A stretch of DNA of 64,000 nucleotides. Source: BACL27 sp964203235 (lineage in GTDB: Bacteria > Actinomycetota > Acidimicrobiia > Acidimicrobiales > Ilumatobacteraceae). Below are positions 8,019-17,796 of the stretch, in pieces. The stretch is taken from positions 434,001-498,000 of the forward strand of contig CAXNLE010000002.1 of assembly GCA_964203235.1 (NCBI GenBank), given 5' to 3'. Under the pieces are notes generated by a model. The model had not been told where the DNA came from. It was given only the letters and a program-made list of their open reading frames with translations, and ran no database searches. Position 1 is the stretch's first letter. Each line of letters starts with the position of its first letter. A program made the position numbers and the translations under genes.

Positions 8019-8426
8019 ATGGCACATCTATTTTTGAGTGACGAGTGGATGTTGGCTGCACGCGAAATTCGATCGCGATATCAAGACGAGACGATGAAGG
8101 TGCCAGTTGGTGTAAGGATGAATCAAATAATCACAGGCGTGCCTTTCGGCGAGGGCATTGTAAAGACTTACACCGACACATCTTCTGGAGTGCTCGATAT
8201 CGATCTAGGACATCTTGAAAGTGCCGATGTCACAGTTACTACCGATTATGTGACCGCCAGAAATATTTTTGTCGAGCAAGACCCAAATTTTACAATGCAG
8301 GCGTTTATGTCTGGCAAAATCAAGGTCGAAGGCGACATGCTAAAAATGATGGCGCTGCAAGGATCAATGCCGCAAAACGAGATTGCTCAAACCATCGCAG
8401 AGGAGATCAAAACAATTACAAAATAG
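8019..8426 (+). CDS. SCP2 sterol-binding domain protein
   Basis: A 135-residue single-domain protein. The C-terminal segment AFMSGKIKVEGDMLKMMALQ is the hallmark of the SCP2 fold, a hydrophobic-pocket lipid or fatty acyl-CoA carrier. Actinobacteria carry many such stand-alone proteins, often linked to lipid or steroid breakdown, but no lipid gene is adjacent here. A strong Shine-Dalgarno AGGAGG (8006-8011) lies 7 nt before the ATG, which fixes the start. It uses TAG as stop. Confidence 0.85.
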   Translation: MAHLFLSDEWMLAAREIRSRYQDETMKVPVGVRMNQIITGVPFGEGIVKTYTDTSSGVLDIDLGHLESADVTVTTDYVTARNIFVEQDPNFTMQAFMSGKIKVEGDMLKMMALQGSMPQNEIAQTIAEEIKTITK

Positions 8427-8433
8427 TTTTGTC

Positions 8434-9948
8434 TTATTGACGAGAAATTTTCTGCGATGACCTTACTGCGCTTGAAGTGAATAATGCGATGCCGCTACTA
8501 ATCGCGCCCGCGAGTAACGCGTAAGAAAAACTTTTAATCGTGCCAGAACCGATCATGGCTTCGTGAACACCGATCATTACCGCGGCACCCAATACGGCAC
8601 CCATTTGATTGAGAAGTTGCTGCATCGCACTTGCAACGCCGAGATCGTGATCCTCAACTGAGTTTGCCAAGAGTGCCGTTAATGCTGGCGCAGAAATTCC
8701 GAGTCCAACACCGGAGAGCGATAATCCAAAGGCAATCATCAAATCAGAGGATCCGAGATTGATCTGCGAAAGAATCAACATTGAAATCAACACAGCACAA
8801 GCACCAACTATGCCGGCATTGCGTTCGCCGATTCGTGAAGAGATGCGTCCAGAAAATGGGGCGACGAGCGAAAATACCAACGGGCGCGCGATGATCAACC
8901 AACCGATATGTGAAGTTGAAAAACCAAGCCCAGTTTCAAGTAACTGCGGCACGATCATAAATCCACCCATGTATGCGAAGTTTGTTAGAGCAAGACTCAC
9001 CACTGGAAATGCAACGTTGCGCGTGCGAAACCATTTGAGCGGCAACATCGGATCACTTGCCGACTGTTCTGCGCGAATAAAAAAGTAGAGCGCAACAATG
9101 CCGAGCATGGCGACAAGCAAAGTTCGCATCGACCCAAAACCCCAAGTTGGCCCGCGATTGATTGCCAGCAAAATTAGTACTGATCCAACGCCAAGTAGTA
9201 GCGCGCCCCTTACATCAAACTTGACACTTTCTCTTCGCTCTGTGTCTCCGAGGAGCCACATTGCAATGAAACATCCGATCAAGCACAACGGCGCCTGAAT
9301 TAGAAATATCGTTCGCCAACCAAAAATGGCCACCAATGGCACGCCCGCTACGACACCAAGCACTGGCGCACCCGCGGTTACAAAACTCCAGTAACCAAGT
9401 GGACCAACCCTTTCGCTAGGGCCAAACATTCGATTGATGTAGGCCATCGCTGCTGGGCCAAGCGCCGAACCGCCAGCCGCTGAAAGAGTGCGAAACACAA
9501 TCATTGAAGTTGCATCCCAAGCAACTGCGGTGCAGATCGCAAAGACTCCAGCGATGAATAAACCCCCAACGAAAACTCTCTTATGCCCCCACAGGTCACC
9601 GATCTTTCCGAAGGCGGGGCCGACAACACCGAACGCAAGCATCGGTGCAGTAATTGCCCAACTGATTATTGAAGTCGTACTACCGAGATCATCTGCAACA
9701 GTCTTGAGTGACACGACCAGCAAAGTGATCATAAAACTCACTGTGAACACACAACTCAGCAATACTGCCAGAGTCGCCTTGCGCCGCGAAACACCAACAC
9801 TTTGAACAATTTTTTGTCGCAGCAATAGCGACCACGGAACTACCGAAACTTCGTCAACGCCGCCCGCATCAAAAACAGTTAAATCTCTTGCAGTTTCTAC
9901 CGCATTATTTATTTGGCGAATATTCGTTTCAAATTTCTTCAATTTCAA
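8434..9948 (-). CDS. MFS transporter (DHA2/EmrB-type drug exporter)
   Basis: A 504-residue protein with about 13-14 hydrophobic helices. The loop motif GKIGDLWGHKRVFVGG between helices 2 and 3 and the motif-C-like GWRTIFLIQAPLCLIG mark the drug:H+ antiporter-2 branch (EmrB/QacA). About 55 hydrophilic residues precede the first helix. The likely start is TTG at 9946-9948, overlapping the stop of the pseudokinase gene as TTGA, so translation of the transporter appears coupled to it. The substrate is unknown; efflux of drugs or lipids is inferred. Confidence 0.8.
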   Translation of the reverse strand: MKLKKFETNIRQINNAVETARDLTVFDAGGVDEVSVVPWSLLLRQKIVQSVGVSRRKATLAVLLSCVFTVSFMITLLVVSLKTVADDLGSTTSIISWAITAPMLAFGVVGPAFGKIGDLWGHKRVFVGGLFIAGVFAICTAVAWDATSMIVFRTLSAAGGSALGPAAMAYINRMFGPSERVGPLGYWSFVTAGAPVLGVVAGVPLVAIFGWRTIFLIQAPLCLIGCFIAMWLLGDTERRESVKFDVRGALLLGVGSVLILLAINRGPTWGFGSMRTLLVAMLGIVALYFFIRAEQSASDPMLPLKWFRTRNVAFPVVSLALTNFAYMGGFMIVPQLLETGLGFSTSHIGWLIIARPLVFSLVAPFSGRISSRIGERNAGIVGACAVLISMLILSQINLGSSDLMIAFGLSLSGVGLGISAPALTALLANSVEDHDLGVASAMQQLLNQMGAVLGAAVMIGVHEAMIGSGTIKSFSYALLAGAISSGIALFTSSAVRSSQKISRQ

Positions 9949-11867
9949 GGAAACACCATGTCAATGACAGAGCCTCGTGGAACTTGGTCACCATTGTTTA
10001 TAGCTACACCTTTGACCGATGCACTCTTCATTCGATACGACTTACGACCTGTTACTTCTCCAACAACAAAACCGGCAGCCACTAGTCGTTTTTCTGCGTC
10101 GTTGAAATTGATCCCAACAATGTTTGGCATCTCAACGAAATCTGGACCTAACGAAATTGCATAATTCAGTGTTCCACCACGCGGAAGTCTTTCGTCAGGT
10201 GGTGGTGACTGTGCACCGATCAAACCGATTGCTACATCATTATTGAAAGCATCTGGAGTCACTGCAAGTACTAAGCCAAGTTCAGCAGCCTTAGTAGTCG
10301 CATCGGCGAGGTTCAAGCCAACTATCAGTGGTACAACTCGCAACGCTGGACCATTTGAAATTGTCAAATTGATTGCTGTTCCTTTTAGAACTTCATCACC
10401 AGCAACCAAAGACGGTTGTTTGGCAACAGACCACGAAATTACGCTGCCAACTGGAGTTGTCTCACTCGAGTCTTCGCTTGTTGAAACAATTAATCCTTGC
10501 GCAACAATTTTTTCAACTGCTGCTTCTTTTGTTTGACCGGTGACATCAATCAGAACTCCGAGCGGTGGACCTTCTGAAACAACAAGGACAATAGTTTCGC
10601 CTTCTTTCAAACTCACCCCAGTGGCGGGCTCGGTGCGGATCACATGACCGAACTCGACATCGTTAGTTCTTTCTGCTTGAACCAGCATCTCCCAGCCAAA
10701 CTCTGCGATTTTGTTTCGCGCCTGCGATTCAGCAAGACCATTTAATTCTGGAACACCGTACGATGCTTTTGTTAGCGTTTGAAATGCAATTACTGAAACA
10801 GTCGTGAAGGCTGCAGCGGCCACTGCAATCCAAAGTCGCGTCAGCCTTCGGCGAACTTGAGGCGACTCAATTACTGGCTGATCCTCTATGCCGTCATCAA
10901 TCTTCGGCTGAGATTCAACAACTTTAATCTCCTGTGTTTTTCTTGCAGGAGTAATCGGATTAGGTCGCGTGATCACATCTTCAAAGCGCTTCGAATTAAT
11001 TGTGTCAATTGATTGCGGGCGCGGCATTTTGGAAGCGACTTGAGTTAATGCTTGACCAAATTCAAAAGCAGTTCCGCGTTCTTGAGCCACCGGGCGACCT
11101 GCACGTTCAATTGGCGCCGCAAGTGGTCCCATGTCTCCTGAAACTGGTAGTAATTTGTCAATTCGATTTGCCAATGTGATCGCAACTGATTCTGCGGCAA
11201 ACGGAACTTCGCCGGTCATCGTTTCAATCAAAGTAATTGCCAGTGAATAAACATCAGACTGTGCATCGGGTGCCGAACCCTGCCCGATTTCGGGCGCCGC
11301 GTAACGTGCTTGCTCGATACTCATTTTCGCTGCAGAAAAACTTTTCTTTACGCCAAGCCCAGTTAGTCGAATTCTCGCATTGTCATCAAAAATCAAGTTT
11401 GCTGGGCGCACATCACCGTGCACAAAACCATTTTTATGAGCGTGATTTAGTGCTCGACACACATCAAGACCAACCATTAGCGCTTGCGATGGCGACAATC
11501 GTCGACCGCGATCTAGATATTCTCGTAATGTGCCTTGTCCAAAACGCTCGGTGACATTAAACACGATCCTCACATCGTCAATCACCGCATCGCCCCAATC
11601 GTCAATTGAAACTAGTGACGGGTGGGAAATTGAAAAAAGCTGTTGCATCGAAGACTTAAAAGACGCCATGGCAGAATTTTCGTCGACAATGCCGGCTTTC
11701 CTATCAAATAATGAACTAATTGTCATCAAACGCACGGCTACGTTTCTATTTTGATGGGTGTCGCGCGCATCAAATACAGGGGCAGATGCAGTGCCTTCAC
11801 TGCGTAATTTTTCGATACGGTACCGTCCCACAAGGATATGACCAATTACCGCATTTAACGAAACCAC
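9945..11867 (-). CDS. PASTA-domain serine/threonine kinase homologue, probably a pseudokinase
   Basis: A 640-residue membrane protein: cytoplasmic kinase-like domain (about 15-280), linker, one membrane helix (about 345-363) and four PASTA repeats (about 369-432, 435-505, 510-574, 578-640) that in PknB/Stk1 proteins bind peptidoglycan fragments. Key catalytic positions are altered: the glycine loop is degenerate (LRSEGTASAPVF), the VAIK lysine is Arg46 (VAVRLM), the HRD motif is HGD with Arg154 for the usual Lys, and DFG is Gly170-Leu-Gly. APE (191-193) and the D-x-YS helix (D205) remain. A phosphotransfer-dead scaffold or sensor is therefore inferred. It starts at GTG 11867. Confidence 0.85.
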   Translation of the reverse strand: MVSLNAVIGHILVGRYRIEKLRSEGTASAPVFDARDTHQNRNVAVRLMTISSLFDRKAGIVDENSAMASFKSSMQQLFSISHPSLVSIDDWGDAVIDDVRIVFNVTERFGQGTLREYLDRGRRLSPSQALMVGLDVCRALNHAHKNGFVHGDVRPANLIFDDNARIRLTGLGVKKSFSAAKMSIEQARYAAPEIGQGSAPDAQSDVYSLAITLIETMTGEVPFAAESVAITLANRIDKLLPVSGDMGPLAAPIERAGRPVAQERGTAFEFGQALTQVASKMPRPQSIDTINSKRFEDVITRPNPITPARKTQEIKVVESQPKIDDGIEDQPVIESPQVRRRLTRLWIAVAAAAFTTVSVIAFQTLTKASYGVPELNGLAESQARNKIAEFGWEMLVQAERTNDVEFGHVIRTEPATGVSLKEGETIVLVVSEGPPLGVLIDVTGQTKEAAVEKIVAQGLIVSTSEDSSETTPVGSVISWSVAKQPSLVAGDEVLKGTAINLTISNGPALRVVPLIVGLNLADATTKAAELGLVLAVTPDAFNNDVAIGLIGAQSPPPDERLPRGGTLNYAISLGPDFVEMPNIVGINFNDAEKRLVAAGFVVGEVTGRKSYRMKSASVKGVAINNGDQVPRGSVIDMVFP

Positions 11868-11936
11868 CGCCTTTAAAACTACTGCCGATTTTCGCTTAAC
11901 AATGTTTTATGTAGATTTCTCGGCGAGAATAGAGAT

Positions 11937-12461
11937 GTGACAATCAATTCTAAGGATTCAGCACCAGCAAAGGTTAAGAAACAGCGCCAAGCCTTCAATC
12001 TTCAGCGCCTTCTAACGAGTATCGGAGTTGCCGTCGGGTTGGTAATGATTATTTTTGGTTTTAGAGTTTCGCAAACAGGTCGAGATGAATCTGGCTTGCC
12101 AGATTCAATTGAACGGATGTCTCCGGCTAACGGTGATCGCGTGCTTCGTCAATCACAAATCATTGTCGACTTTGTTGAAGGTTATGAATCAGTTTTGTTT
12201 ATCGACGGAATCGAACTGCCGACGACAAGACTAGATGAACTGACTTCATCTGGTCAGATGGCAACACCTGGTGCACAAGTTGAGTTGCCTGCCACGGCAG
12301 TTTTTGATCCAGGTAATTTTATAATTAGTTTTCAGCCCCAAGTTGGTGCCGTGATCGAATCTTTTACGCAAGGTGAACACGAAGGCAAAGTTAGATACTG
12401 GAGAGTCGAAGATGGCCGTGAAAAATCTCGCGTATACATCTGGAAATTTGACACTGACTAA
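11937..12461 (+). CDS. Membrane-anchored extracytoplasmic protein of unknown function
   Basis: A 174-residue protein starting at GTG 11937. A basic cytoplasmic stretch (to about residue 26) is followed by one hydrophobic helix (LLTSIGVAVGLVMIIFGF) and an exterior domain that begins SPANGDRVLRQS and continues with alternating beta-like segments ending YIWKFDTD. The SPANG opening and strand pattern resemble bacterial Ig-like domains. It is divergent from the PASTA pseudokinase, which also has an exterior sensor, so a shared envelope role is possible but unproven. No specific family was recognised. Confidence 0.7.
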   Translation: MTINSKDSAPAKVKKQRQAFNLQRLLTSIGVAVGLVMIIFGFRVSQTGRDESGLPDSIERMSPANGDRVLRQSQIIVDFVEGYESVLFIDGIELPTTRLDELTSSGQMATPGAQVELPATAVFDPGNFIISFQPQVGAVIESFTQGEHEGKVRYWRVEDGREKSRVYIWKFDTD

Positions 12462-12475
12462 AAAATCAGAAAATC

Positions 12476-14542
12476 TTAAACTGGAAGTTCGCCTGTCTCG
12501 AGTAAGACCAAAAAACCTGCTGAGTCAAGGATCGGAATTTTTAAAGATTCGGCTTTTGTAAGTTTGCTTGCACCAGGTTCATCACCAACTACGAGTGCGA
12601 ATGTTTTTGCACTCACACTGCCTGGGCACTTGCCACCTCGACTAGTAATTGCCTCTTGAGCGCCCTCACGGCTAAAACCTTCGACTGTTCCTGTCACGAC
12701 GACTGCTTTGCCAACTAAATTCTGTGGCGCAGTGCTGACAATTACATTGCCAAATTCAACACCCGCATTTCTGAACTTTTTAATGATTGCTTGGTGAGAC
12801 TTATCCTTGAACCACTTAGTGATTGAGTTTGCAATTACATCACCTAGCCCATCAATTTCACTTAATTGCTCAGGTTTAGCGGCGATTATGGCATCAAGTG
12901 AACCGAACCGACGTGCGAGTGATTCGGATGCTGCAGGCCCTAAGTTTTTTATGCCGAGACCAACGAGAAGTTTGTTTAACGGTCTTGTCTTTGAATTATT
13001 GATTGCAGTCAATAAATTGTTGGCGCTTAGTTCGGCGAAGCCGTCAAGTTGAAGCAACTTTTCAATAGTAAGCGAATATAAATCACCGATATCAGTTACA
13101 AAGTTTTTGTCAGATAGTGCAAAAACTGTTTTTTCGCCGAGGCCTTCAATATCCATCGCGCCACGCGATGCGAAATGAATAATCCGCTGATCACGCTGAA
13201 ACGGGCAATCTGGTTCGATACATCGAGTATCTGACTCGCCTTCAAGTTGCACAAATGTTGAATTGATATCGCAAACACAAGTTGTTGGAAACTTCCATGG
13301 TTTTGAGTTCTTCGGACGCAATGCCAACACTGGACCGACCACCTCAGGAATCACATCTCCCGCTTTGCGCACAACCACGGTGTCACCAGGGCGAACATCC
13401 TTTAATTGCACTTGCTCGCGGTTGTGTAGAGTCGCCATACTCACGGTGCTGCCAGAAAGTACAACTGGCTCAAGTTCAGCGAACGGGGTCGCTCGACCAG
13501 TTCGACCAATTGAAACCGAAATATTTTTGAGGATCGTATTGCGCTCTTCTGGCGCAAATTTCACAGCAATCGCCCAGCGTGGAGCGCGAGCTGTGAAACC
13601 TAGCTGTTCGCGTTGTGCGAGATCATCAAGTTTTACAACAACCCCATCTATTTCATAATCGAGTTTGTGGCGATTTGCTTCACACTTTGCAACGTACTCA
13701 ACGACTTGAGTGAGTGAGTTCACCGTTCTTGCTTCAGGATTTATCGGAAACCCCAGATCACGAAGGTAATCAAAAGTTTCAGAGTGAGATGAGAAGTTTG
13801 GTGCGCCAACTACTTCACCGAGTTGGTATGCCCAAAATGAAAGATCACGAGTAGCCGTGATTGCTGGGTTTTTTTGTCGCAGACTTCCAGCGCCAGCATT
13901 TCGCGGATTGGCTGGCACTGTTTCAGGTTTTTTACCGTCACTAATTCGTTTTTCGTTCTCGGCTTGTTTTACAACTCGTAGTTTTTCAAACGCGGCTATT
14001 GACATATAAACCTCGCCACGAACTTCAAGAACACTCGGAATCTTCTCGCCAGATTTGGAGACGAGTTTTTTCGGCACAACACTTATCGTGAGAATATTTG
14101 CGGTTACATCTTCGCCGACTTTGCCATCTCCACGAGTCGCAGCCTGCACTAACGCACCGTTTTCGTAGCGAATACTCAATGCCAAACCGTCAATTTTAAG
14201 CTCACACACAAATTGCATTGCAACATTGCCCAATCCTTTGACCAGCCGTTCACCCCACGCTTGCAGTTCTTTTCCATCCATTGCATTATCAAGACTCGTC
14301 ATCGGCACACGATGCGCAACCGGATCAAAAGTGGTAAAACCCGAACCGACAATTTGTGATGGTGATGACTCTTCAATCAATTCTGGATACTTGGCTTCGA
14401 TTTCTTTAAGTTTGTGTAACAATTCGTCAAAGGCGGCGTCAGAAATCTCGGGACTATCTTGGCCGTGATACATCTCGTTGTGATGCGCAATTTGCGCACG
14501 AAGAATCATCACATTTTTTTTCAGATCTTTCGAGATGGCCAC
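12476..14542 (-). CDS. ligA: NAD-dependent DNA ligase
   Basis: A 688-residue ligase that seals nicks in replication and repair using NAD. The adenylation motif CELKIDGLAL places the active lysine at 116. The Ia domain (HNEMYHGQDSPEISD), OB fold, a four-cysteine zinc finger, HhH repeats and a C-terminal BRCT domain (LVGKAVVVTGTVEGFSREGA) follow in the standard order. The first two zinc cysteines are spaced C-V-C, one residue shorter than the usual C-x2-C. The ATG at 14542 gives a normal N-terminus. It is convergent with the gene ending at 12461. Confidence 0.96.
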   Translation of the reverse strand: MAISKDLKKNVMILRAQIAHHNEMYHGQDSPEISDAAFDELLHKLKEIEAKYPELIEESSPSQIVGSGFTTFDPVAHRVPMTSLDNAMDGKELQAWGERLVKGLGNVAMQFVCELKIDGLALSIRYENGALVQAATRGDGKVGEDVTANILTISVVPKKLVSKSGEKIPSVLEVRGEVYMSIAAFEKLRVVKQAENEKRISDGKKPETVPANPRNAGAGSLRQKNPAITATRDLSFWAYQLGEVVGAPNFSSHSETFDYLRDLGFPINPEARTVNSLTQVVEYVAKCEANRHKLDYEIDGVVVKLDDLAQREQLGFTARAPRWAIAVKFAPEERNTILKNISVSIGRTGRATPFAELEPVVLSGSTVSMATLHNREQVQLKDVRPGDTVVVRKAGDVIPEVVGPVLALRPKNSKPWKFPTTCVCDINSTFVQLEGESDTRCIEPDCPFQRDQRIIHFASRGAMDIEGLGEKTVFALSDKNFVTDIGDLYSLTIEKLLQLDGFAELSANNLLTAINNSKTRPLNKLLVGLGIKNLGPAASESLARRFGSLDAIIAAKPEQLSEIDGLGDVIANSITKWFKDKSHQAIIKKFRNAGVEFGNVIVSTAPQNLVGKAVVVTGTVEGFSREGAQEAITSRGGKCPGSVSAKTFALVVGDEPGASKLTKAESLKIPILDSAGFLVLLETGELPV

Positions 14543-14587
14543 AACTAAAACTTTACCGATTGATTGTTCTCGCCTTAGCCTTATCGT

Positions 14588-15493
14588 GTGCCTGTGAAAT
14601 CAATGCGAAATATACAACTTGAAGACGCACTGCACATGGTGTTGCGTGGCTTGCTTAGTTGTCTGCCGTTCATCGGTGCAGGCGTAGGTGGATTATTGGA
14701 CGACAGATCAGCCGCAGTTCAAATGACCGGTAGCACTTTGGCGTGGGCCGTTTGGGGCACTGTTGTGATTGCAAGTTTCATCAGCCATCCAATAACTTTG
14801 ACTGTGTTGCGAATCGGCACACCGGTGGTTGCTGGTTTCATGATCTTTGTCGTTTTCAACCAAGGCACTTCTGGCGGACTTATTATGAGTAGAGCAGTCA
14901 GTGCAGCGGTCAGTGTGGCGGTTTTGTTGCTCAGTTTCAGCGCCGAAATAGGCAGCATCTATGTGCAGGCCAGTGCATATGGGGATGAAAAAAGATTCGC
15001 CTTGCGCCCGCCAGTTGTGCTGATCGCACCGATTCTGCTTTCGGCACTGTTCGCAGAATTATCAATCATTGCATTTCCGTTGCTCGTTGCCGCAAAAAAC
15101 TGGTCAGTTGCCGCTATTTCGCTATCTGGTGTGTATGTTTCAGCTAAATTTCTACTGCCGAGAATTCATTTGCTCTCGCGTCGTTGGTTAGTTTTTGTGC
15201 CGGCCGGTGTCGTTGTCCACGACGAAGTTGTTTTATCAACCAACTTGATGATTAGAAAGCAAGAGTTAGCTCAGATACAACTTGCGCGCGACAACTCAGC
15301 AGCGGCTGACTTAAGCGCACTGACCTGGGGTGTGCCACTTGAATTCTTGTTCAATAAACCACTAGATATTTCACTGACATCAATCGGAGCAAAGCATCTC
15401 AACACAGTCAGTGCAATTCATGCACACTCTGTATTGATCGCCACTTCTCGCCCAGGTGCTGTGATCAGCGCTTACAACAACAAAACAATTTAA
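14588..15493 (+). CDS. Polytopic membrane protein of unknown function
   Basis: A 301-residue protein with about six hydrophobic helices in the first 200 residues, then a soluble C-terminal region (RWLVFVPAGVVVHDEVVLS) of about 100 residues. I recognise no catalytic motif. The start may be GTG 14588, GTG 14594 or ATG 14603; all give the same predicted topology. The gene is divergent from ligA with 45 bp between and convergent with mnmA, whose stop overlaps its end by 4 nt. Confidence 0.75.
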   Translation: MPVKSMRNIQLEDALHMVLRGLLSCLPFIGAGVGGLLDDRSAAVQMTGSTLAWAVWGTVVIASFISHPITLTVLRIGTPVVAGFMIFVVFNQGTSGGLIMSRAVSAAVSVAVLLLSFSAEIGSIYVQASAYGDEKRFALRPPVVLIAPILLSALFAELSIIAFPLLVAAKNWSVAAISLSGVYVSAKFLLPRIHLLSRRWLVFVPAGVVVHDEVVLSTNLMIRKQELAQIQLARDNSAAADLSALTWGVPLEFLFNKPLDISLTSIGAKHLNTVSAIHAHSVLIATSRPGAVISAYNNKTI

Positions 15494-16557
15494 GAATTTG
15501 TTGGGTTGGATGCGTCAGCGATGCCACCGCCGATAACGAACGAATTTGTTGCGTCGTAACAGACAACACTTTGACCGGGTGCAATTCGGCGCTGTGCGAC
15601 TTCAAATTCTAAAACAAGTGGACTAAGACTTTGCACGAGCGCTGGAAGTGCCGCCCCATGAGCGCTGCACTGAACAAGCAACGTGCTACCGATAGCCGGC
15701 GCTTGGTCGGCCCACATCACATTGTTAACTGCAAGACCCGAACGAAGTAACTGATCTTCGCCACCAATTACGACACGAGCATTTGCCGTGTCGACATCAA
15801 CAACAAACTGTTTTGGCCCTCCACCAGGCAAACCCAAACCTTTGCGTTGACCAATAGTCACTAGTTCTAGCGCGTCGACTGCGCCCGCTTGCACTCCATC
15901 TGAAGTCACTACTGTTGCCTTGCGAAATTCAATTCGATGACCTAAAAATGTTTCGCGCCCACCAGTTCGTGAAATGAAACAAACATCTTGACTGTCTGGT
16001 TTTGTTGCGGTGCGCAGACCAAGCGCAACCGCTCGGTCACGAACTTGCGCCTTAGTTAAATGACCCACTGGAAACATTGTGTATGCCAATTCTGTTTGGT
16101 CGAGCATGTAAACGACATAGCTTTGATCCTTTAGTTCGTCATGCCCTCGAGTCAAGCGGTAAATACTGTCTTTGTCACGAGTGATCTGCGCGTGGTGACC
16201 CGTTGCCACAGCGTCGAAGCCGAGAATTCGCGCTCGCTCGCTTAGCCGATCAAACTTTAAATGCCTGTTGCATTCAATACATGGGTTTGGTGTGATGCCA
16301 TCGACATGTGCCTGCACATACGGAGCGACAACATGTTTGTTGAAATCTTCGGAGAAATTAAATACCAAGTGATCAATGCCAAGTTGCTGAGCAACACGAC
16401 GGGCGTCATCAACATCTGACACCGAGCAACAGCCGGTGTCACTCTCGCCGCCCCAAAGGCGCATTGTGACACCAACTACTTGATGTCCTTGATCTATTAG
16501 TTCTGCTGCAGCCACCGACGAGTCGACTCCACCGGACATTGCGACTAACACTTTCAT
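15490..16557 (-). CDS. mnmA: tRNA-specific 2-thiouridylase
   Basis: A 355-residue enzyme that thiolates U34 of tRNA for Glu, Gln and Lys. The PP-loop SGGVDSS (8-14) activates the tRNA with ATP. The catalytic cysteine pair is seen as C93 in NPCIEC and C193 in DSQDVCF. The ATG overlaps the stop of the cysteine desulfurase by 4 nt (ATGA), so sulfur donor and thiolation enzyme are translationally coupled. Confidence 0.96.
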   Translation of the reverse strand: MKVLVAMSGGVDSSVAAAELIDQGHQVVGVTMRLWGGESDTGCCSVSDVDDARRVAQQLGIDHLVFNFSEDFNKHVVAPYVQAHVDGITPNPCIECNRHLKFDRLSERARILGFDAVATGHHAQITRDKDSIYRLTRGHDELKDQSYVVYMLDQTELAYTMFPVGHLTKAQVRDRAVALGLRTATKPDSQDVCFISRTGGRETFLGHRIEFRKATVVTSDGVQAGAVDALELVTIGQRKGLGLPGGGPKQFVVDVDTANARVVIGGEDQLLRSGLAVNNVMWADQAPAIGSTLLVQCSAHGAALPALVQSLSPLVLEFEVAQRRIAPGQSVVCYDATNSFVIGGGIADASNPTNS

Positions 16558-17741
16558 TTGCTTACCGATACTCTGGCCGTTGTTTTGTTTCGTCGCAACT
16601 GATTAACGGCTGCAATTAGCGCTGATGAAGCACGATCAATGTCTTGCTCGGTTGTTGTATGACCAAGGCTCATGCGCAATGCACCAACCGAATACCTAGT
16701 ATCCACACCCATCGCCAACAAAACATGTGACGGCTCCATTGCTCCACTGGCACAAGCGCTAGCGGCAGACGCACAAATCATTGCTTCATCCAAAAGAAAT
16801 AAAATTGATTCACTTTCACAACCAGCAAAACACACATGTGCGATGCCTGGAACTCGCTTGTCGCGCGCGACGGTCTCAATTACATCGTCAAGTTCGCTAA
16901 TCACGGCGTCTACTAGGGCATCGCGTAATTTTGTGACTCGTAAAATTTCGGCCTCACGAGTTGAATCTGTTTCGCGCAACGCAGCCGCGGTCGCCATGAT
17001 CCCACCAACATTGTGTGTTCCACTGCGACGATCCCGTTCTTGTCCGCCACCAACAATCAGCGGATCAATTTCAAGACCGATTCGTTGCATTGTGACTCCC
17101 ATTCCTTTTGGGCCACCAAATTTATGCGCAGACACAGTCAACACATCAACCAGTTTTGAAATTTCACGCAAGTCTTGCCAACATGTCGCCTGCACTGCAT
17201 CGGTGTGCAATATCGCACCTGGCGAATTGGCTCGAACAACTTTTGCAACTTGGCGCAGCGGAGAGATGCTCCCGACTTCATTGTTGACCGCCATCACTGA
17301 AACAACACTCACTCGACCAGCGTTCTGAGGATCTTGCAAAACTCTTTCAAGTTCGGCGACATCTATCGTACCGGTTGAGTCAACTGCAACAACTTGCCCA
17401 TTTAGATTTTCTACGCAATGCAGTACGGCGTGATGCTCAGCAGCAGAACACACGGCGATGCCGCCGTGACGCCGCGCCGCGCCGAAAATAGCTGCGTTGT
17501 CGCCTTCGGTTCCTCCGCTTGTGAAAATTATTTCGCCTGCTTTGCAACCAATTGCTTCGGCGACGTCATCGCGAGCTTCGTCAATCGCTTTTCGGGCAAT
17601 CCTCGCAAAACGATGCGAACCAGAGGGGTTTGCGTACATGCCACTCATATAGGGCGCCATTGCCGCGACTGCATGTTCGCGCATCGGGGTGCTGGCCGCA
17701 TGGTCTAGATACACAAAATCAGATGCATTAACTTTGCTCAT
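16554..17741 (-). CDS. Cysteine desulfurase (NifS/IscS family)
   Basis: PLP enzyme that removes sulfur from cysteine for tRNA thiolation and Fe-S clusters. The N-terminal YLDHAASTP, the PLP lysine in SAHKFGGPKG and the persulfide cysteine in SACASGAMEPSH are all present. I chose the ATG at 17741 (395 residues) because it begins nine codons before the conserved core; a GTG eight codons upstream (17765) is possible. It forms an operon with mnmA, which points to tRNA 2-thiolation as at least one job. A NifU-like protein lies about 2.5 kb away. Confidence 0.93.
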   Translation of the reverse strand: MSKVNASDFVYLDHAASTPMREHAVAAMAPYMSGMYANPSGSHRFARIARKAIDEARDDVAEAIGCKAGEIIFTSGGTEGDNAAIFGAARRHGGIAVCSAAEHHAVLHCVENLNGQVVAVDSTGTIDVAELERVLQDPQNAGRVSVVSVMAVNNEVGSISPLRQVAKVVRANSPGAILHTDAVQATCWQDLREISKLVDVLTVSAHKFGGPKGMGVTMQRIGLEIDPLIVGGGQERDRRSGTHNVGGIMATAAALRETDSTREAEILRVTKLRDALVDAVISELDDVIETVARDKRVPGIAHVCFAGCESESILFLLDEAMICASAASACASGAMEPSHVLLAMGVDTRYSVGALRMSLGHTTTEQDIDRASSALIAAVNQLRRNKTTARVSVSK

Positions 17742-17796
17742 TAATTTATTGCTTCGTGTATCCACAGTGTTACAGGCTAACTACACTCACAGGTCT

